From: Planctomycetaceae bacterium | GTDB taxonomy: Bacteria; Planctomycetota; Planctomycetia; Planctomycetales; Planctomycetaceae | Reading direction: 5' to 3' | Length of the DNA stretch: 64,000 bases | NCBI GenBank assembly: GCA_028284885.1 | Contig: JANQQW010000006.1 | Location: forward strand, 1 to 64,000 | Part shown: piece by piece, positions 26,373 through 39,314 of the stretch | Layout of the letters: every line of letters begins with the position of its first letter | Numbering within the stretch: position 1 is the first letter of the stretch | Made by a program: the position numbers and the translations under genes | Notes under the pieces: generated by a model | The model's database searches: none | Told to the model about the DNA's origin: nothing | Seen by the model: the letters and a program-made list of their open reading frames with translations, nothing else

Positions 26373-26524
26373 GATGTCCCCGTGGTCTCACGGCCTTCGG
26401 GCGAGCGGCCGGGTCGCGACAATAGAACGAGCGACGACTCGTTCGAGTGGGCATTCTAGGCGCCGACTGCGGGGGCTTGCGAGCGTTGCTGCCGGGTGGC
26501 CCCGAACGCGATACACCCTGTGAA

Positions 26525-27151
26525 TCAGGTCGCGTCGTCAGACCGGTCGGACGACACGTCCATCAGGTCCGCGACGGCCGCACTCTCCACATCGCCCCGC
26601 TCACAAAGCCGCTCGGCCACGCGTTCGCGGTCGGCGTCCGACTTGTTCTGGTTCAACTTGAACTTGCCGACGACCGACTCGACCACCACGCGGAACCCGA
26701 CGATCTGGTCCAGGAGGGACTGCAGCCGTTCGTCGCGCGTGTCGAGCTCCCACGGCGACTCGCGACCCGACTCGTACAGGTCCACCAGTCTGCCGAGGAC
26801 CGCTAGGCACTCGTCGTGGTCGCTGACCAGTTCGACGCGACCGTCGATCACGACCGACGTGTAGTTCCACGTCGGCACGTTGAAGTCCGACGCGTAGTCG
26901 CCCGGCGAGACGTACGCGTGCGGCCCGTTGAAGACCGCCCGAGCCGTGCAACCTGCCGACCAGTTCCGCCACTGCGGATTCGCCCGCGCAAGATGCCCCA
27001 ACAAGAAGCCACCGTCGTCGGAGAAGAACATCGGCGTGTGCGTCGTCTCGATGTCGCCGCCTGCCGCCGTGATCAGCAGTCCGAACCCGTGCCGACCCAC
27101 GAACTCCCGAGCCGCGTCCTCGGACGCACGAAACGAGGCAGGCGTGTACAC
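26525..27151 (-). CDS. paiB: PaiB-family FMN-binding regulator
   Basis: Protein of 208 residues starting at GTG. It matches the PaiB/FMN-binding split-barrel family along its length: MYTPASFRASEDAAREFV, LLGHLARANPQWRNW, AVFNGPHAYVSPGDYAS, VPTWNYTSVVIDGRVELV and the C-terminal GFRVVVESVVGKFKLNQNKS. Members bind FMN and were named for negative regulation of degradative enzymes in Bacillus, although many are probably enzymes. It is not paired with paiA. Neighbours on the strand are an unrelated nuclease-like gene and a small membrane protein. Confidence 0.9.
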   Translation of the reverse strand: MYTPASFRASEDAAREFVGRHGFGLLITAAGGDIETTHTPMFFSDDGGFLLGHLARANPQWRNWSAGCTARAVFNGPHAYVSPGDYASDFNVPTWNYTSVVIDGRVELVSDHDECLAVLGRLVDLYESGRESPWELDTRDERLQSLLDQIVGFRVVVESVVGKFKLNQNKSDADRERVAERLCERGDVESAAVADLMDVSSDRSDDAT

Positions 27152-27223
27152 GTTCGACGTCCAGAATACGAGAACTGCAGTACCGCAGAGGACTATGCGG
27201 CAGAGTGACCAATCCGTGTCGCG

Positions 27224-27760
27224 TCAGTAGCCGATCACCAGCACACCGTCGAGCGGCAGTTGTAGACGGTTGCTCGCGTACATCGTGTCGAAGAAGCGCA
27301 CGACGCGTTCAAAGTCAGGGTTGCCCCGGTAGTCGTTTCGGACGGCGATTCCCAGATACTCGACGTCCTGCATCATGCACGCTTGGAACAGGTCTTTGAG
27401 AAACTGGTTGTTCGTCACCCCTCGTCCCGCCTCGACTTCAAGGACGAAGCGATCTTTGGCGTGGAATGCGTCGGCTTCGAACGACTTCTCTGCCCTGCCA
27501 TTCAGGCCGAACAGGACCGGCACGTAGATCTTCTCCGACGCCCTCTTGCCAGTCTCCACGTCGAAACCAGCATCCAGCAAAGACGGCGCCAACTCGGCCA
27601 GGACCTCGTTGCTCTTGAGGTTGTAGTGCTGTGAGTCAATTGAGTCGTTGACCGCTTCGAACGCTGACACAACCGACACTGCGATCGGCGGGGGTGCATC
27701 CGATCTCGGGTAGTACTGCCATTGAACCACTGGAGGCTCACTGATTGGGGACGGCGTCAA
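27224..27760 (-). CDS. PD-(D/E)xK nuclease-like hypothetical protein
   Basis: Protein of up to 178 residues from a TTG at 27760; a GTG at 27730 would give 168 residues and avoid overlapping the upstream gene by 23 bases. The middle contains an alternating D-x9-ExE pattern (EADAFHAKDRFVLEVEAGRG) flanked by strands and a helix, as in restriction-endonuclease-like folds. The N-terminal SNEVLAELAPSLLDAGFDVE and the C-terminal LGIAVRNDY fit such a fold. I cannot name a family. No methylase partner is nearby, so a restriction role is unsupported. Confidence 0.55.
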   Translation of the reverse strand: MTPSPISEPPVVQWQYYPRSDAPPPIAVSVVSAFEAVNDSIDSQHYNLKSNEVLAELAPSLLDAGFDVETGKRASEKIYVPVLFGLNGRAEKSFEADAFHAKDRFVLEVEAGRGVTNNQFLKDLFQACMMQDVEYLGIAVRNDYRGNPDFERVVRFFDTMYASNRLQLPLDGVLVIGY

Positions 27761-29114
27761 CGCCTTCTACGTCCGCCACGGCCTTCGTCGCCTCGATCGT
27801 CGCGTCGATCCGGGCCTGCTGGGACGCGTCGAGGTCCGCGAACGGCTTGCCGTGGACGGTCTCCGCGAACAGCGCCCGCGTGTTCCGTTCCTCGCCGCGG
27901 AGGAGTTCGACGACGAGGTACGGCTTCTCCTCCAGCGAGTGGACACGGCACTCGACGACCGGGTTCTCTCCGGCGTCCCCCTCGGGCCGGTCGACCACGC
28001 TCGTCGCCACCACGGGCGGCCCGAACTCGGCGCCTCGTTCCTTCACCAGCCGTTGCGAGGTCACCGCGAACGTCGTCCGGCCCAGTGCGAACGACGCCCC
28101 TGGCTCGATCTCCATGACCTCGTCGCCCGACTCCTCGTCCGTGCCGGTCATCACTCCCGTGACGGCCGTCGGCAGCAGCCCGTGGTCCCAAGCAAGGTAC
28201 CGCTCGTAGCCGAAGTCGTCGAACGTCGTCCGCTGGCCCCCCTCGGGCTCGAGGTCGACGAGCAGCGCCCCGTCCCACAGCCGTGCCTCCACGGTCGTCC
28301 GTCCGTCCTCGACGACGAGCAGCTCGACCTCGAACGGCAGGTCCTCGAGGACCATCTCGTGCATGGTCTCGTCGACGACACCCTCGATCCGCCGGCCGAA
28401 GCTCCCCGGCGGGGCGTCCGCGAAGTGGTCGCTCGACTCGACGGTCAACTCCAGGTGGTCGGCATCGACGACGACGTCCCCCAGGTTCTGCAGGCGGCCG
28501 TCGAGGTAGTGGAAGTCGCGGAACGAGACCTCGCGAATCTCGCACTCGAAGCCGGTCTCGTCGTTGTAGAGCGTCAGGTTCTGAAACTGCACGAGTCCGA
28601 TGCGAACCTCCTTCAGCCCGCCGCCGTCGCCCGGTTGCCCGGCTCCCCCGTCGTCGACGCGGTCGCGGTCGGGCGGGTCGGCACCGTCGTCACCCGGCGC
28701 CACGTGCAGCCGACCGCCGCCGATGGTGAAGCGGTCGATGACGAGTCGTCCCTCGGACATCAGGTCGAGCAGTCCGTTGAACTCGAAGTCGATCTGTTCG
28801 AGCTGCTGCTCGTGACCGGCGTCGTCGGTGAAGTGAAGCTCGTCGACGTGGAACCCACTGCTGATCGAGCCGGTCAGCCCCTCCACGCGGAAGTCCGGGT
28901 CCGACTCGAGCAGCGCCTCGATCTGCCGGAGCGGGAACGACGTGTGGAACAGGACGTAGTAGCCCAGCCCCAGCCCGGCGACGACCATCAGCACGCCCCC
29001 CACGAAGATCGCGAACAGGCAGCCGAGGCAGCTCCAGCCGCTGGACTTCGGTTTGGGCGGCTGGCCGCTCGGTCCGTTCAGCGGGTCGTCGTTCGGGAAG
29101 TCGAAGTCGGCCAT
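27738..29114 (-). CDS. Membrane-anchored AsmA/TamB-like protein
   Basis: Protein of 458 residues. The ATG at 29114 follows GAAGGTG; the longer frame to 29450 has no protein-like character. A Pro-rich cytoplasmic start leads into one membrane helix (LFAIFVGGVLMVVAGLGLG), then a large exported region. Near residue 65, DFRVEGLTGSISSGFHVDEL and later GLLDLMSEGRLVIDRFTI resemble the N-terminal repeats of AsmA/TamB family proteins involved in envelope lipid or protein transport. The rest is beta-rich and unrecognised. It is the first of four same-strand genes. Confidence 0.6.
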   Translation of the reverse strand: MADFDFPNDDPLNGPSGQPPKPKSSGWSCLGCLFAIFVGGVLMVVAGLGLGYYVLFHTSFPLRQIEALLESDPDFRVEGLTGSISSGFHVDELHFTDDAGHEQQLEQIDFEFNGLLDLMSEGRLVIDRFTIGGGRLHVAPGDDGADPPDRDRVDDGGAGQPGDGGGLKEVRIGLVQFQNLTLYNDETGFECEIREVSFRDFHYLDGRLQNLGDVVVDADHLELTVESSDHFADAPPGSFGRRIEGVVDETMHEMVLEDLPFEVELLVVEDGRTTVEARLWDGALLVDLEPEGGQRTTFDDFGYERYLAWDHGLLPTAVTGVMTGTDEESGDEVMEIEPGASFALGRTTFAVTSQRLVKERGAEFGPPVVATSVVDRPEGDAGENPVVECRVHSLEEKPYLVVELLRGEERNTRALFAETVHGKPFADLDASQQARIDATIEATKAVADVEGVDAVPNQ

Positions 29115-29542
29115 CGGGACACCTTCGTGGAGTCTGTTCGTTCCAGGGGACGAAGACGCAACGGAGATCATACCGCGGCGGATCACGGAGATGCCGCCCC
29201 GCGGAGAAAGTCGCCTTCCGCGTGGACCGCCCAGCCTACGCCCACCACACTCGAAGACAACGTCGGCCCTGGTGAATCGAGCAAAGCTGGGAACCGCAAA
29301 CCGGTGCTCCGCCGCCGCACACGCGGCTCTTGACCTCGAGGGCGTCGATCGTGACCGCGAAGTCCACTTGGACGGGTACCTCGTCCCCAGTGCGGCGAGT
29401 TGTCGGATCGGTCGGTTGACGTTCGCGTGGTGCTCGTCGGCTTTCGACAATCGGCGACGTAGTCGGTATTCTCTCTCCTCCGCGACCGACCGATTTCGCG
29501 GACCGACCTGCCCACGAGTCGTTCAACACGGATGCCGTACTG
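29115..29542. other. Divergent intergenic region before fabD
   Basis: The 428 bases separate the AsmA-like gene from fabD. The only feature I can support is the promoter at 29444-29472. The first 300 bases contain no repeat or coding signal that I recognise. Confidence 0.4.
29444..29472 (+). promoter_or_regulatory. Candidate fabD promoter
   Basis: TCGACA (29444-29449) and TATTCT (29467-29472) are separated by 17 bases. This would place the start about 65 bases before the fabD ATG. The hexamers match four or five of six consensus positions, so this is plausible but not strong. Confidence 0.4.
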
Positions 29543-30451
29543 ATGCCGAAGATCGGATTCCTGTTCCCCGGCCAAGGGGCCCAGCACGTCGGCATGGGGA
29601 AGTCGGTCGTCGAGAAGGTCCCGGCCGCGAAGGCCCTGTTCGAGCAGGCGAACGACGTGCTCGGCTACGACCTGGCGAAGCTCTGCTTTCAGGGGCCGGC
29701 CGCCGAACTCGACTCGACCGTCGTCAGCCAGCCGGCGATCTTCGTGACGAGCCTCGCCGCGCTCGAGATGCTGCGGGCCGAACTACCGGACGTGGCGAAC
29801 GCAGCCGAGGTCGCCGCCGGGCTGAGCCTCGGCGAGTACACGGCCCTCGTCTTCGCCGGCGCGATGTCCTTCGAGGACGGGCTGAAGGTCGTGCAGAAGC
29901 GTGGCGAGGCGATGCAGGCCGCCGCCGACGCGACCCCCTCCGGCATGGTCAGCATCCTGCTGCTCGACCGGGAGCAGGTCGAAAAGGTCGTCGACGACGC
30001 CTCGGTGGCCGGTGAGCTGCACGTCGCCAACTACCTCTGCCCGGGGAACATCGTCGTCTCCGGGGCGAACGCCGCCTGCGAGAAGGCGGCCGAGCTCGCC
30101 GGAGAGGCAGGCGGTCGAGCCGTCCCGCTCGCCGTTGCCGGGGCGTTCCACACGAACATCATGAAGCCGGCCGACGACCAGCTCGCCGAGGCGCTCGCGG
30201 CGACGACCGTCGAGAAGCCGACGATCCCCGTCTACTCGAACGTCGATGCGGCCACCCACGACGACCCCGCCGAGATTCGCAGTCTCCTCGTCCGGCAGGT
30301 CGTCAGCCCGGTCCTCTGGGAGGACTCGCTGAACGCGATGCTCGCCGCCGGCGTCGACGAATTCTACGAGATCGGCCCCGGCAAGGTCCTCAAGGGACTG
30401 CTCAAGCGGGTGAACCGCAAGATTTCCTGCACAACGGTCAACGACTCCTGA
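29543..30451 (+). CDS. fabD: Malonyl-CoA:ACP transacylase
   Basis: Protein of 302 residues with FLFPGQGAQHVGMG at the start, the nucleophile serine in GLSLGEYTAL and the catalytic histidine in VAGAFHTNIMKPA. It loads malonyl groups onto acyl carrier protein for fatty-acid synthesis. Family length is normal. It is separated from plsX and rpmF, 7 kb away, although these genes often cluster, and it converges on alaS with a shared hairpin. Confidence 0.95.
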   Translation: MPKIGFLFPGQGAQHVGMGKSVVEKVPAAKALFEQANDVLGYDLAKLCFQGPAAELDSTVVSQPAIFVTSLAALEMLRAELPDVANAAEVAAGLSLGEYTALVFAGAMSFEDGLKVVQKRGEAMQAAADATPSGMVSILLLDREQVEKVVDDASVAGELHVANYLCPGNIVVSGANAACEKAAELAGEAGGRAVPLAVAGAFHTNIMKPADDQLAEALAATTVEKPTIPVYSNVDAATHDDPAEIRSLLVRQVVSPVLWEDSLNAMLAAGVDEFYEIGPGKVLKGLLKRVNRKISCTTVNDS

Positions 30452-30464
30452 GCACGGGGCACGA

Positions 30465-30482
30465 CGTGCGAGCTCTCGCACG
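30465..30482. terminator. Bidirectional hairpin between fabD and alaS
   Basis: CGTGCGAG and CTCGCACG pair around a two-base centre in the 49-base gap between the convergent genes. It can act on both strands. There is no T-run, so Rho or another factor may be needed. Confidence 0.5.
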
Positions 30483-30500
30483 CCCGAGTCGTGCGTCACG

Positions 30501-33139
<2,639 letters not shown>

Positions 33140-33143
<4 letters not shown>

Positions 33144-34684
33144 CGTGGTTCCAGAGGTCCGATCTCGAACTCGTCCCCGCCGAGCAGGCGGAGCACGGCC
33201 GTTCCGTCGACGTTGCCGGTGATGCGGGCGAACTCGGCCGGCGTGGAGACCGGCTGCCCGTTGACGTGTGTGACGAACGCCCCCTCGCGGAGCTCCCCCT
33301 CGCCCTGCCGGGGCGTCGCCTTCGTCTCGGGGGCGACGGCGACCAGCAGCACGGCGTCGTGGAAGACGTACGGCTTGCCGAAGTGCCGACGGCGGGCGGT
33401 CGGGAAGTCGACGCGGAGGCCACGCCAGTCGGGGTGCCGCGTGGACGGCGCGACGATGTCCGTCTCGTTCTCGACCGGCCACTTGCCCAGCCGGATGCGA
33501 ACGGTCAGCCGCCGACGTTCGTGGGGCCGGTAGACGTCGAACTCGACCTCGGTTCCCGGGGCGAAGCGACCGACTTCGCGGATGAGGTCCTGCTTGTCGT
33601 ACAGGGTGGCCGGCCTTGTCCGCGGCTCGAGCCCGCGCACGGAGAGCACGACGTCGTTCGGGTACAGGCCGCCGGCGTTCGTCAGCCCGCGGTTCGCCGG
33701 CGAGTTGGGGAAGACGCGGCCGACGCGGGCCGCCGTGGGCTGCGTGACGTTGCCGGGCAGACTCGCCGATTCCTCCTGCCGGAAGTCGAGCGGCTCGACG
33801 CCGAGGAAGCCGTACTCCACCTCGAACCCGCGGAGCAGGTCGCGGACGATGCGGTGGGTGGTCGCGTCCATCGGCACGGCGTATCCGGCCGACTTCTCGT
33901 ACCCCTCGAGCGCGGCGAGCGACGTCGTCAGTCCGGCGAAACGGCCCTCGAGGTCGAACATCGGTCCGCCGCTGGAGCCCAGGTTCAGGCGGCCGTCGAC
34001 GTGGAGCAGGGTGCCGAAGTGGTGAATCGTCTCGCGTCGCCGGGTCTCCTCGTCGAGCGGGGGCCCCGCGGGTGTCGGGCGGCGGCCGCGATTCGAGATC
34101 ATCCCCAACGAGACCGACGGCGACCCGTCCCGTGCGATCGCGTAAGGATTGCCGAACGCGACGACGAACCGCCCCTTCTCCAGGTCGACCGGCTCGTCCA
34201 GCACGACCGCCGGGAGGTTCCGCGGCACGCGTGTGGCCGGGTCCAGCTCCAGAATGGCGAGGTCGCTGCGGGGGTCGGCCGCGAAGATGCGGACCGGCAC
34301 CTGGTGCCGCGTGGCGAGTCGGGCGACGAGACGGTACTCCCCCTCCTCGTCCTCCGTCGGTCCGCCGCGGACGACGTGGTGGTTCGTCAGCACGTACGCC
34401 GGCGACTGCGGGGTGGCTCGCAGCAGCACGCCGGTCCCGAAGTCGTTCGGGACGAAGTCCTGTTGCGGGAGGTCGGACGGCCGAATGGGGAACGGGTCGA
34501 ACGGGTCCGCGACGGCGATCCCGGTCTCGCGGCGAATGCGGGCGATCGCAACCACCGCCCCGGCCCGCGCCCTGGTGATCTCGACGACCGCCTTCTCGAA
34601 CGTCCCCGCCGGCTGCGCGAACGCCAGTCGCCCGGCCAGCGGCAGGAGCAAGACGATCGCAGGCAACAGCGTGCGGACGGACAT
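33140..34684 (-). CDS. Exported HtrA-like serine protease with PDZ domains
   Basis: Protein of 514 residues with a signal peptide ([18 protein letters not shown]). The trypsin-like triad is intact: histidine in [12 protein letters not shown], aspartate in [11 protein letters not shown] and serine in [12 protein letters not shown]. Downstream are one clear and one divergent PDZ-like domain ([10 protein letters not shown], and [21 protein letters not shown]). It should act as a periplasmic protease or chaperone of the DegP type. The last codons overlap alaS, an odd pairing of envelope quality control with an aminoacyl-tRNA synthetase. Confidence 0.88.
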
Positions 34685-34768
34685 GGGACATCCGGGTTGA
34701 AGGCGAGATCGGCCCCCGAGTTTATCGATCCCATCCCGGACGCGCAACCACGGCGGTTGGTTCACAGC

Positions 34769-34794
34769 AAGGTCCCCTCTTCCCCGCGGGGGAG
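34769..34794. repeat. CCCCTCT/GGGGAGAG dyad repeat, degenerate copy
   Basis: GGTCCCCTCTTCCCCGC is followed by GGGGGAGAG, giving nine-base arms with one wobble. A fuller copy is at 46071-46110. It lies just upstream of the protease gene start, in the 130-base gap after the small hypothetical gene at 34813. Confidence 0.5.
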
Positions 34795-34812
34795 AGCGAG
34801 CCAGCGCGACTC

Positions 34813-35112
34813 TCACACGTCGATCATCGGCTCGCCGGGGCCGCGTTCCCAGGGGGCGTCGACCGTCTCCCGCCACGCCTCCCAGTCGATCGGCAGGTCG
34901 GCGACGCCGGCGATCGTCGGATCGAGGTCGTACACCTCACCCAGCCCGACGACCCGAGCGTCCGGCATCTTCACGTCGTCCCCGGTGAGGAACTGCCACG
35001 TCCCGTCGCTGTCGTGGCTGACGAGCAGAATCGGCAACCCGTCTTCGAGAATCGACTTGAGCGAGAGACACGCGAAGTCGCGTGGATCGGAGAAAGGCCA
35101 GTCGTCGGACAC
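34813..35112 (-). CDS. Hypothetical protein with ILLVSHDSDGTWQFL motif
   Basis: Protein of about 99 residues from a GTG at 35112 (TTGGA eight bases upstream); the open frame to 35256 carries low-complexity, non-protein sequence. The motifs ILEDGLPILLVSHDSDGTWQFL and DLDPTIAGVADLPIDWEAWRE look like a conserved small protein family, and I recall similar planctomycete proteins, but no function. It follows the SMI1 gene by 61 bases on the same strand, as part of a small run downstream of recA. Confidence 0.55.
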   Translation of the reverse strand: MSDDWPFSDPRDFACLSLKSILEDGLPILLVSHDSDGTWQFLTGDDVKMPDARVVGLGEVYDLDPTIAGVADLPIDWEAWRETVDAPWERGPGEPMIDV

Positions 35113-35173
35113 GCGTTGATCCAAGTACGAACACGGGGGTGGGGTGGCTCCGGTGCAATGTCGTGTGGCCTGG

Positions 35174-35725
35174 CTAGACAGACACGGCCAACTGGTACGT
35201 ACCGTCATCGAGCTTCCGAACGAGTTCGTTGAACCACTCGACGACGTTGTCGGCAATCAGGGTTGTGACCGCACCTTCGTGCCACCAGTCGACGACTTGT
35301 TCGAGACTCCCCGCGGGTTGAGGGGCAAAGTCAACAAACATGCCGTCTCCGCAACCGTTGTCGGTGAACGGAAGCCAACTCTCGTGCCAGCAGATCGACT
35401 TGACCTCAAACGGCGGCTTCCAGTCTGGGCCACAGTAGGGTTCCTGTGGGCCGTCGCTGTAACGAGCACGCTGCCGTTTGAGGTGCTTGATTCCGTCTTC
35501 CAGCGAGAGGACTACATGCTCGCCGTTGCCGATCTCGAACGGAAAGAAGTAGACGCCGCCTGTTCCGTCATGGATGCGAAAGAACTCTCGCAGGTCGGGT
35601 GACAACGGGTGGCCGAGCTCATTCTGTGCTGCGTCGAGCTGTGGTTCGCCGGCGCCTGACGGCAACTCCACGCCGACGGGCAGATGCTCCTCGAAGAGCC
35701 GCCAGCATTCAGAGATGGAGTGCAT
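35174..35725 (-). CDS. SMI1/KNR4 (SUKH) family protein
   Basis: Protein of 183 residues with the SUKH pattern: PQLDAAQNELGHPLSPDLREFFRIHDG near the start, GVYFFPFEI, WLPFTDNGCGDGMFVDFAP in the centre, and EWFNELVRKLDDG at the end. These proteins are best known as immunity proteins for nuclease toxins, and orphan copies are frequent in planctomycetes. No toxin is nearby. The gene starts 45 bases after recA in the same direction, so it may be read from the recA promoter. Confidence 0.85.
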   Translation of the reverse strand: MHSISECWRLFEEHLPVGVELPSGAGEPQLDAAQNELGHPLSPDLREFFRIHDGTGGVYFFPFEIGNGEHVVLSLEDGIKHLKRQRARYSDGPQEPYCGPDWKPPFEVKSICWHESWLPFTDNGCGDGMFVDFAPQPAGSLEQVVDWWHEGAVTTLIADNVVEWFNELVRKLDDGTYQLAVSV

Positions 35726-35770
35726 GCGTTTGCCCCGCGACGACGAGCAGTCCGACGAGCAACGTCGTCT

Positions 35771-36859
<1,089 letters not shown>

Positions 36860-36973
36860 CGATCCGTTCTCCGAATGCGTGTCGATCACGGGCTGCTCCT
36901 CGGGGCTCGAACGTGCGAGCCGGCCCAGCGGGATTGTGGGGAATGGCTGCTTCCGAGCCAACCGTCCCCGACT

Positions 36974-37001
36974 ATTGTCAAATGTTCAGTTGTGTTGTCA
37001 A
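36974..37001 (-). promoter_or_regulatory. recA promoter
   Basis: On the minus strand TTGACA (36996-37001) and GACAAT (36974-36979) are separated by 16 bases. The segment includes TGAACATTTGACA, which is only half similar to a Gram-positive LexA box. The -35 element overlaps the end of the upstream small gene. Confidence 0.55.
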
Positions 37002-37306
37002 GCCCACCAAGACGGGAAACTCGCGGCTTCCCGAAGACTCGCCTCGGGCGGTCGAGCTGGGTCTGCGGTCGAGGGGCGTGAGTTGGAAGGACCGAGTTCG
37101 TCGAGTTCCGCGATCGTACGCTCCCCCTCGCGGAGCTCGCGGCACTCCCACCACCGACCCAGCCAGTGTTCGGAGAGGTCGAAGGCCTGCCAGCGACAAC
37201 ACTCGGCCGTGCACCACGTCTGGCAGTGCTGGAACAAATCCGAGAGTCGCGTCCGGAGCTTCACCTGGTGGCGGTCGTTCCGGTCGAACTGACGCACACC
37301 TCTCAT
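36998..37306 (-). CDS. Small cysteine-rich protein
   Basis: Protein of 102 residues starting at an ATG with GGAAGG upstream. A compact cysteine cluster (HCQTWCTAECC, C28/C32/C36/C37) followed by AFDLSEHWLGRWWECRELREGE suggests a metal-binding fold. It resembles, from memory, a planctomycete-restricted uncharacterised family, but I cannot name it with confidence. The gene lies between plsX and recA and its stop codon overlaps the recA -35 element, so the two must share DNA. Confidence 0.6.
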   Translation of the reverse strand: MRGVRQFDRNDRHQVKLRTRLSDLFQHCQTWCTAECCRWQAFDLSEHWLGRWWECRELREGERTIAELDELGPSNSRPSTADPARPPEASLREAASFPSWWA

Positions 37307-37351
37307 CGGTACGACCTTCCGACGTCGGACGGACGGCCGAACCGTCCCCGG

Positions 37352-38365
37352 TCACTCGGTGGCCGCGGCAGCCGTCGCGGCGGCGAGTTCCTCGGTGATC
37401 AACGCGTTGATCCGTCGGTCCTTGCACTGGGTGGCGAGGCGAAGGGCGTTGCCGATGCTGCGGTGGTCGCTCGAACCGTGGCAGATCAGGCAGACGCCGT
37501 CGATACCGAGCAGCAGCGCTCCGCCGGTCTCGGAGTACTCGTAGTTGCGGGCGAGGTCCTTGAGGGCCGAGCCGACCTCCGCCTGCTGTTGGGGCATCGC
37601 CTGCATCATGTGGCCGGCGACCGCTTTCATCATGAACGAGGCGAAGCCCTCGCTGACCTTCAGCACGACGTTGCCGACGAAGCCCTCGCAGACGACGACG
37701 TCCGCCTCTCCTTGGTACAGCCCACGGCCCTCGACGTTTCCGAGGTAGCGGTCCTTCACGTGGCTCTCGGCGAGCAGGGCGTGCGATTCGCGGTAGAGTT
37801 CGTTCCCCTTCCCCTCCTCGCTGCCGATGTTCATCAGGCCGATGCGGGGGTCCTCGATGCCGAGCATCTCGCGGGCGTAGACGTTGCCCATGACGGCGTA
37901 CTGCAGCAGGTGCTCCGGTCGGGCGGCCGGGTTGGCGCCGACGTCGAGCAGGACCGACTTCCCCTTCGCGGTCGGCAGGGCGACGGCGATGCCGGGCCGC
38001 TTCACCCCCTTGAGGAACAGCCGCGTCCGCAGGCCGGCGGCGACGACCGCGCCGGTGTTGCCAGCCGAGACGACGGCGTCCGCCTCCTGGGTAGCCATCA
38101 GTTTCCAGCAGACGGCGATCGAGCAGTTCGGCTTGGCCCGGAGTGCCTGCGTCGGCTTCTCCTCCATGCCGACGAACCCCTCGGCCGGCACGACCGTCAG
38201 CCGTCCCTCCGGGACGTCACGCTCGGCGAGCAGCGACTCGAGCACGTCCTGCTCGCCGACGAGCAGCACCTCGAGTTGCTCGTCCCGCTCGAGGGCGGCC
38301 AGCGCACCGTCGACGTTGGGGACCGGCGCGTCGTCCCCGCCCATCGCATCGAGGGCGATACGCAC
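37352..38365 (-). CDS. plsX: Phosphate acyltransferase PlsX
   Basis: Protein of 337 residues starting at GTG. It opens IALDAMGGDDAP and shows SAGNTGAVVAAGL, LLDVGANPAARPEHL and CEGFVGNVVLKVSEG, the family landmarks. PlsX makes acyl-phosphate from acyl-ACP for phospholipid synthesis. It begins six bases after rpmF, the widespread rpmF-plsX pairing, so the two are one transcript. Confidence 0.96.
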   Translation of the reverse strand: MRIALDAMGGDDAPVPNVDGALAALERDEQLEVLLVGEQDVLESLLAERDVPEGRLTVVPAEGFVGMEEKPTQALRAKPNCSIAVCWKLMATQEADAVVSAGNTGAVVAAGLRTRLFLKGVKRPGIAVALPTAKGKSVLLDVGANPAARPEHLLQYAVMGNVYAREMLGIEDPRIGLMNIGSEEGKGNELYRESHALLAESHVKDRYLGNVEGRGLYQGEADVVVCEGFVGNVVLKVSEGFASFMMKAVAGHMMQAMPQQQAEVGSALKDLARNYEYSETGGALLLGIDGVCLICHGSSDHRSIGNALRLATQCKDRRINALITEELAAATAAAATE

Positions 38366-38371
38366 GGCGGA

Positions 38372-38554
38372 CTAGTCCTCGGTCTCGACGAGGGTGCGGC
38401 CCATGTAGTAGCCGCAGTTCGAACAGACGGCGTGCGACGGCGTCGGGGCACCGCACTGCGGACAGTAGGACACCTCGGGCGTCTTCTTCCGCATGTTGGC
38501 GGCACGCCGGGTCCGGCTCCGCGTCTTGGACTGGCGTCGCTTGGGAACGGCCAT
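38372..38554 (-). CDS. rpmF: Ribosomal protein bL32
   Basis: Protein of 60 residues beginning MAVPKRRQSKTRSRTRRA with the zinc-ribbon cysteines in YCPQCGAPTPSHAVCSNCGYY, the C+ form of L32. The ATG at 38554 is preferred; the longer open frame upstream is not ribosomal sequence. The 300 bases between here and the divergent gene at 38855 hold no feature that I can identify. Confidence 0.95.
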   Translation of the reverse strand: MAVPKRRQSKTRSRTRRAANMRKKTPEVSYCPQCGAPTPSHAVCSNCGYYMGRTLVETED

Positions 38555-38854
38555 GACGTCTTCTCGATCTCTGTCTTCGTTGAACGCAGCGGTCGCACCC
38601 TGCGACCCCGCGGAACCTTCCGTCAAGACGTGCCCGGAGTCCACGATGCAACGCGGAACCCAGCCGAAGCACACGGCCGAGAGCACGCTCTCCGACCCGC
38701 CCGACCGACCTCCCCGAGCCGGGCTCAAGGCAAGCGAGCATCGTACGGCAGGTCCGATTTTGGTGTCAAGGAAGGGGGGAACGGCTCGAGGACTGGTCGC
38801 AGGGCAAGCTGCCGGCAACAATACATCGGTACCTGCCACCGTTCCCGCAAACCA

Positions 38855-39304
38855 ATGACTCTACGCGACTTCACCGGTTCCATCGGTCTGCTCCGCACGG
38901 CGATCGACGATCGTGAGCACTACTGGGTGCGGCGGGACTGTTCTGGGCGGTATGCCCTGCCGATGGGGCAGCAGTTGGAGGGGGAGTCGTTCCGCGAGAC
39001 GGCGGAGCGGGAGATCGGGTGGACGTTCGGGCTCGAGCGGGGGCGGGAGTTCATCGTCTCCAGCGTGCCCCGGCTGCACTACGGCACGTCGCTCACGGAC
39101 GACGCGGGCGAGAAGTTCGAGTACGGCATCGAGTTCTTCGTGGCGGACACCTACGGCCGCCGCGTGCGGAAGGCCCTCGAAGCGGACGAGCGGAACGTGC
39201 TCGTCGACGCCGCAACGCTGCTGGACGGCGGCCTCGCCGACGGCCGTCTCGACGAGGAACAGCGCCGCCTGCTGGTCGCCTCCGACCCCCTCTCCCGCGG
39301 CTGA
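38855..39304 (+). CDS. Nudix-fold protein lacking catalytic glutamates
   Basis: Protein of 149 residues. The Nudix box can be aligned as [23 protein letters not shown]: glycine, the first glutamate and RE are kept, but the two metal-binding glutamates of the REUxEExGU core are W and T. Catalysis of nucleoside-diphosphate hydrolysis is therefore unlikely, and it may bind a ligand or RNA instead. The rest shows the usual strand order ([25 protein letters not shown]). The neighbour DUF2256 gene follows by 10 bases, so the two are probably expressed together. Confidence 0.7.
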   Translation: MTLRDFTGSIGLLRTAIDDREHYWVRRDCSGRYALPMGQQLEGESFRETAEREIGWTFGLERGREFIVSSVPRLHYGTSLTDDAGEKFEYGIEFFVADTYGRRVRKALEADERNVLVDAATLLDGGLADGRLDEEQRRLLVASDPLSRG

Positions 39305-39314
39305 GCCGGACCCG

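Noticed and set aside
36974-37001. A LexA box in the recA promoter
   Set aside because: TGAACATTTGACA matches only one half of the Gram-positive LexA consensus, and planctomycete boxes are not well enough known to me to accept it.
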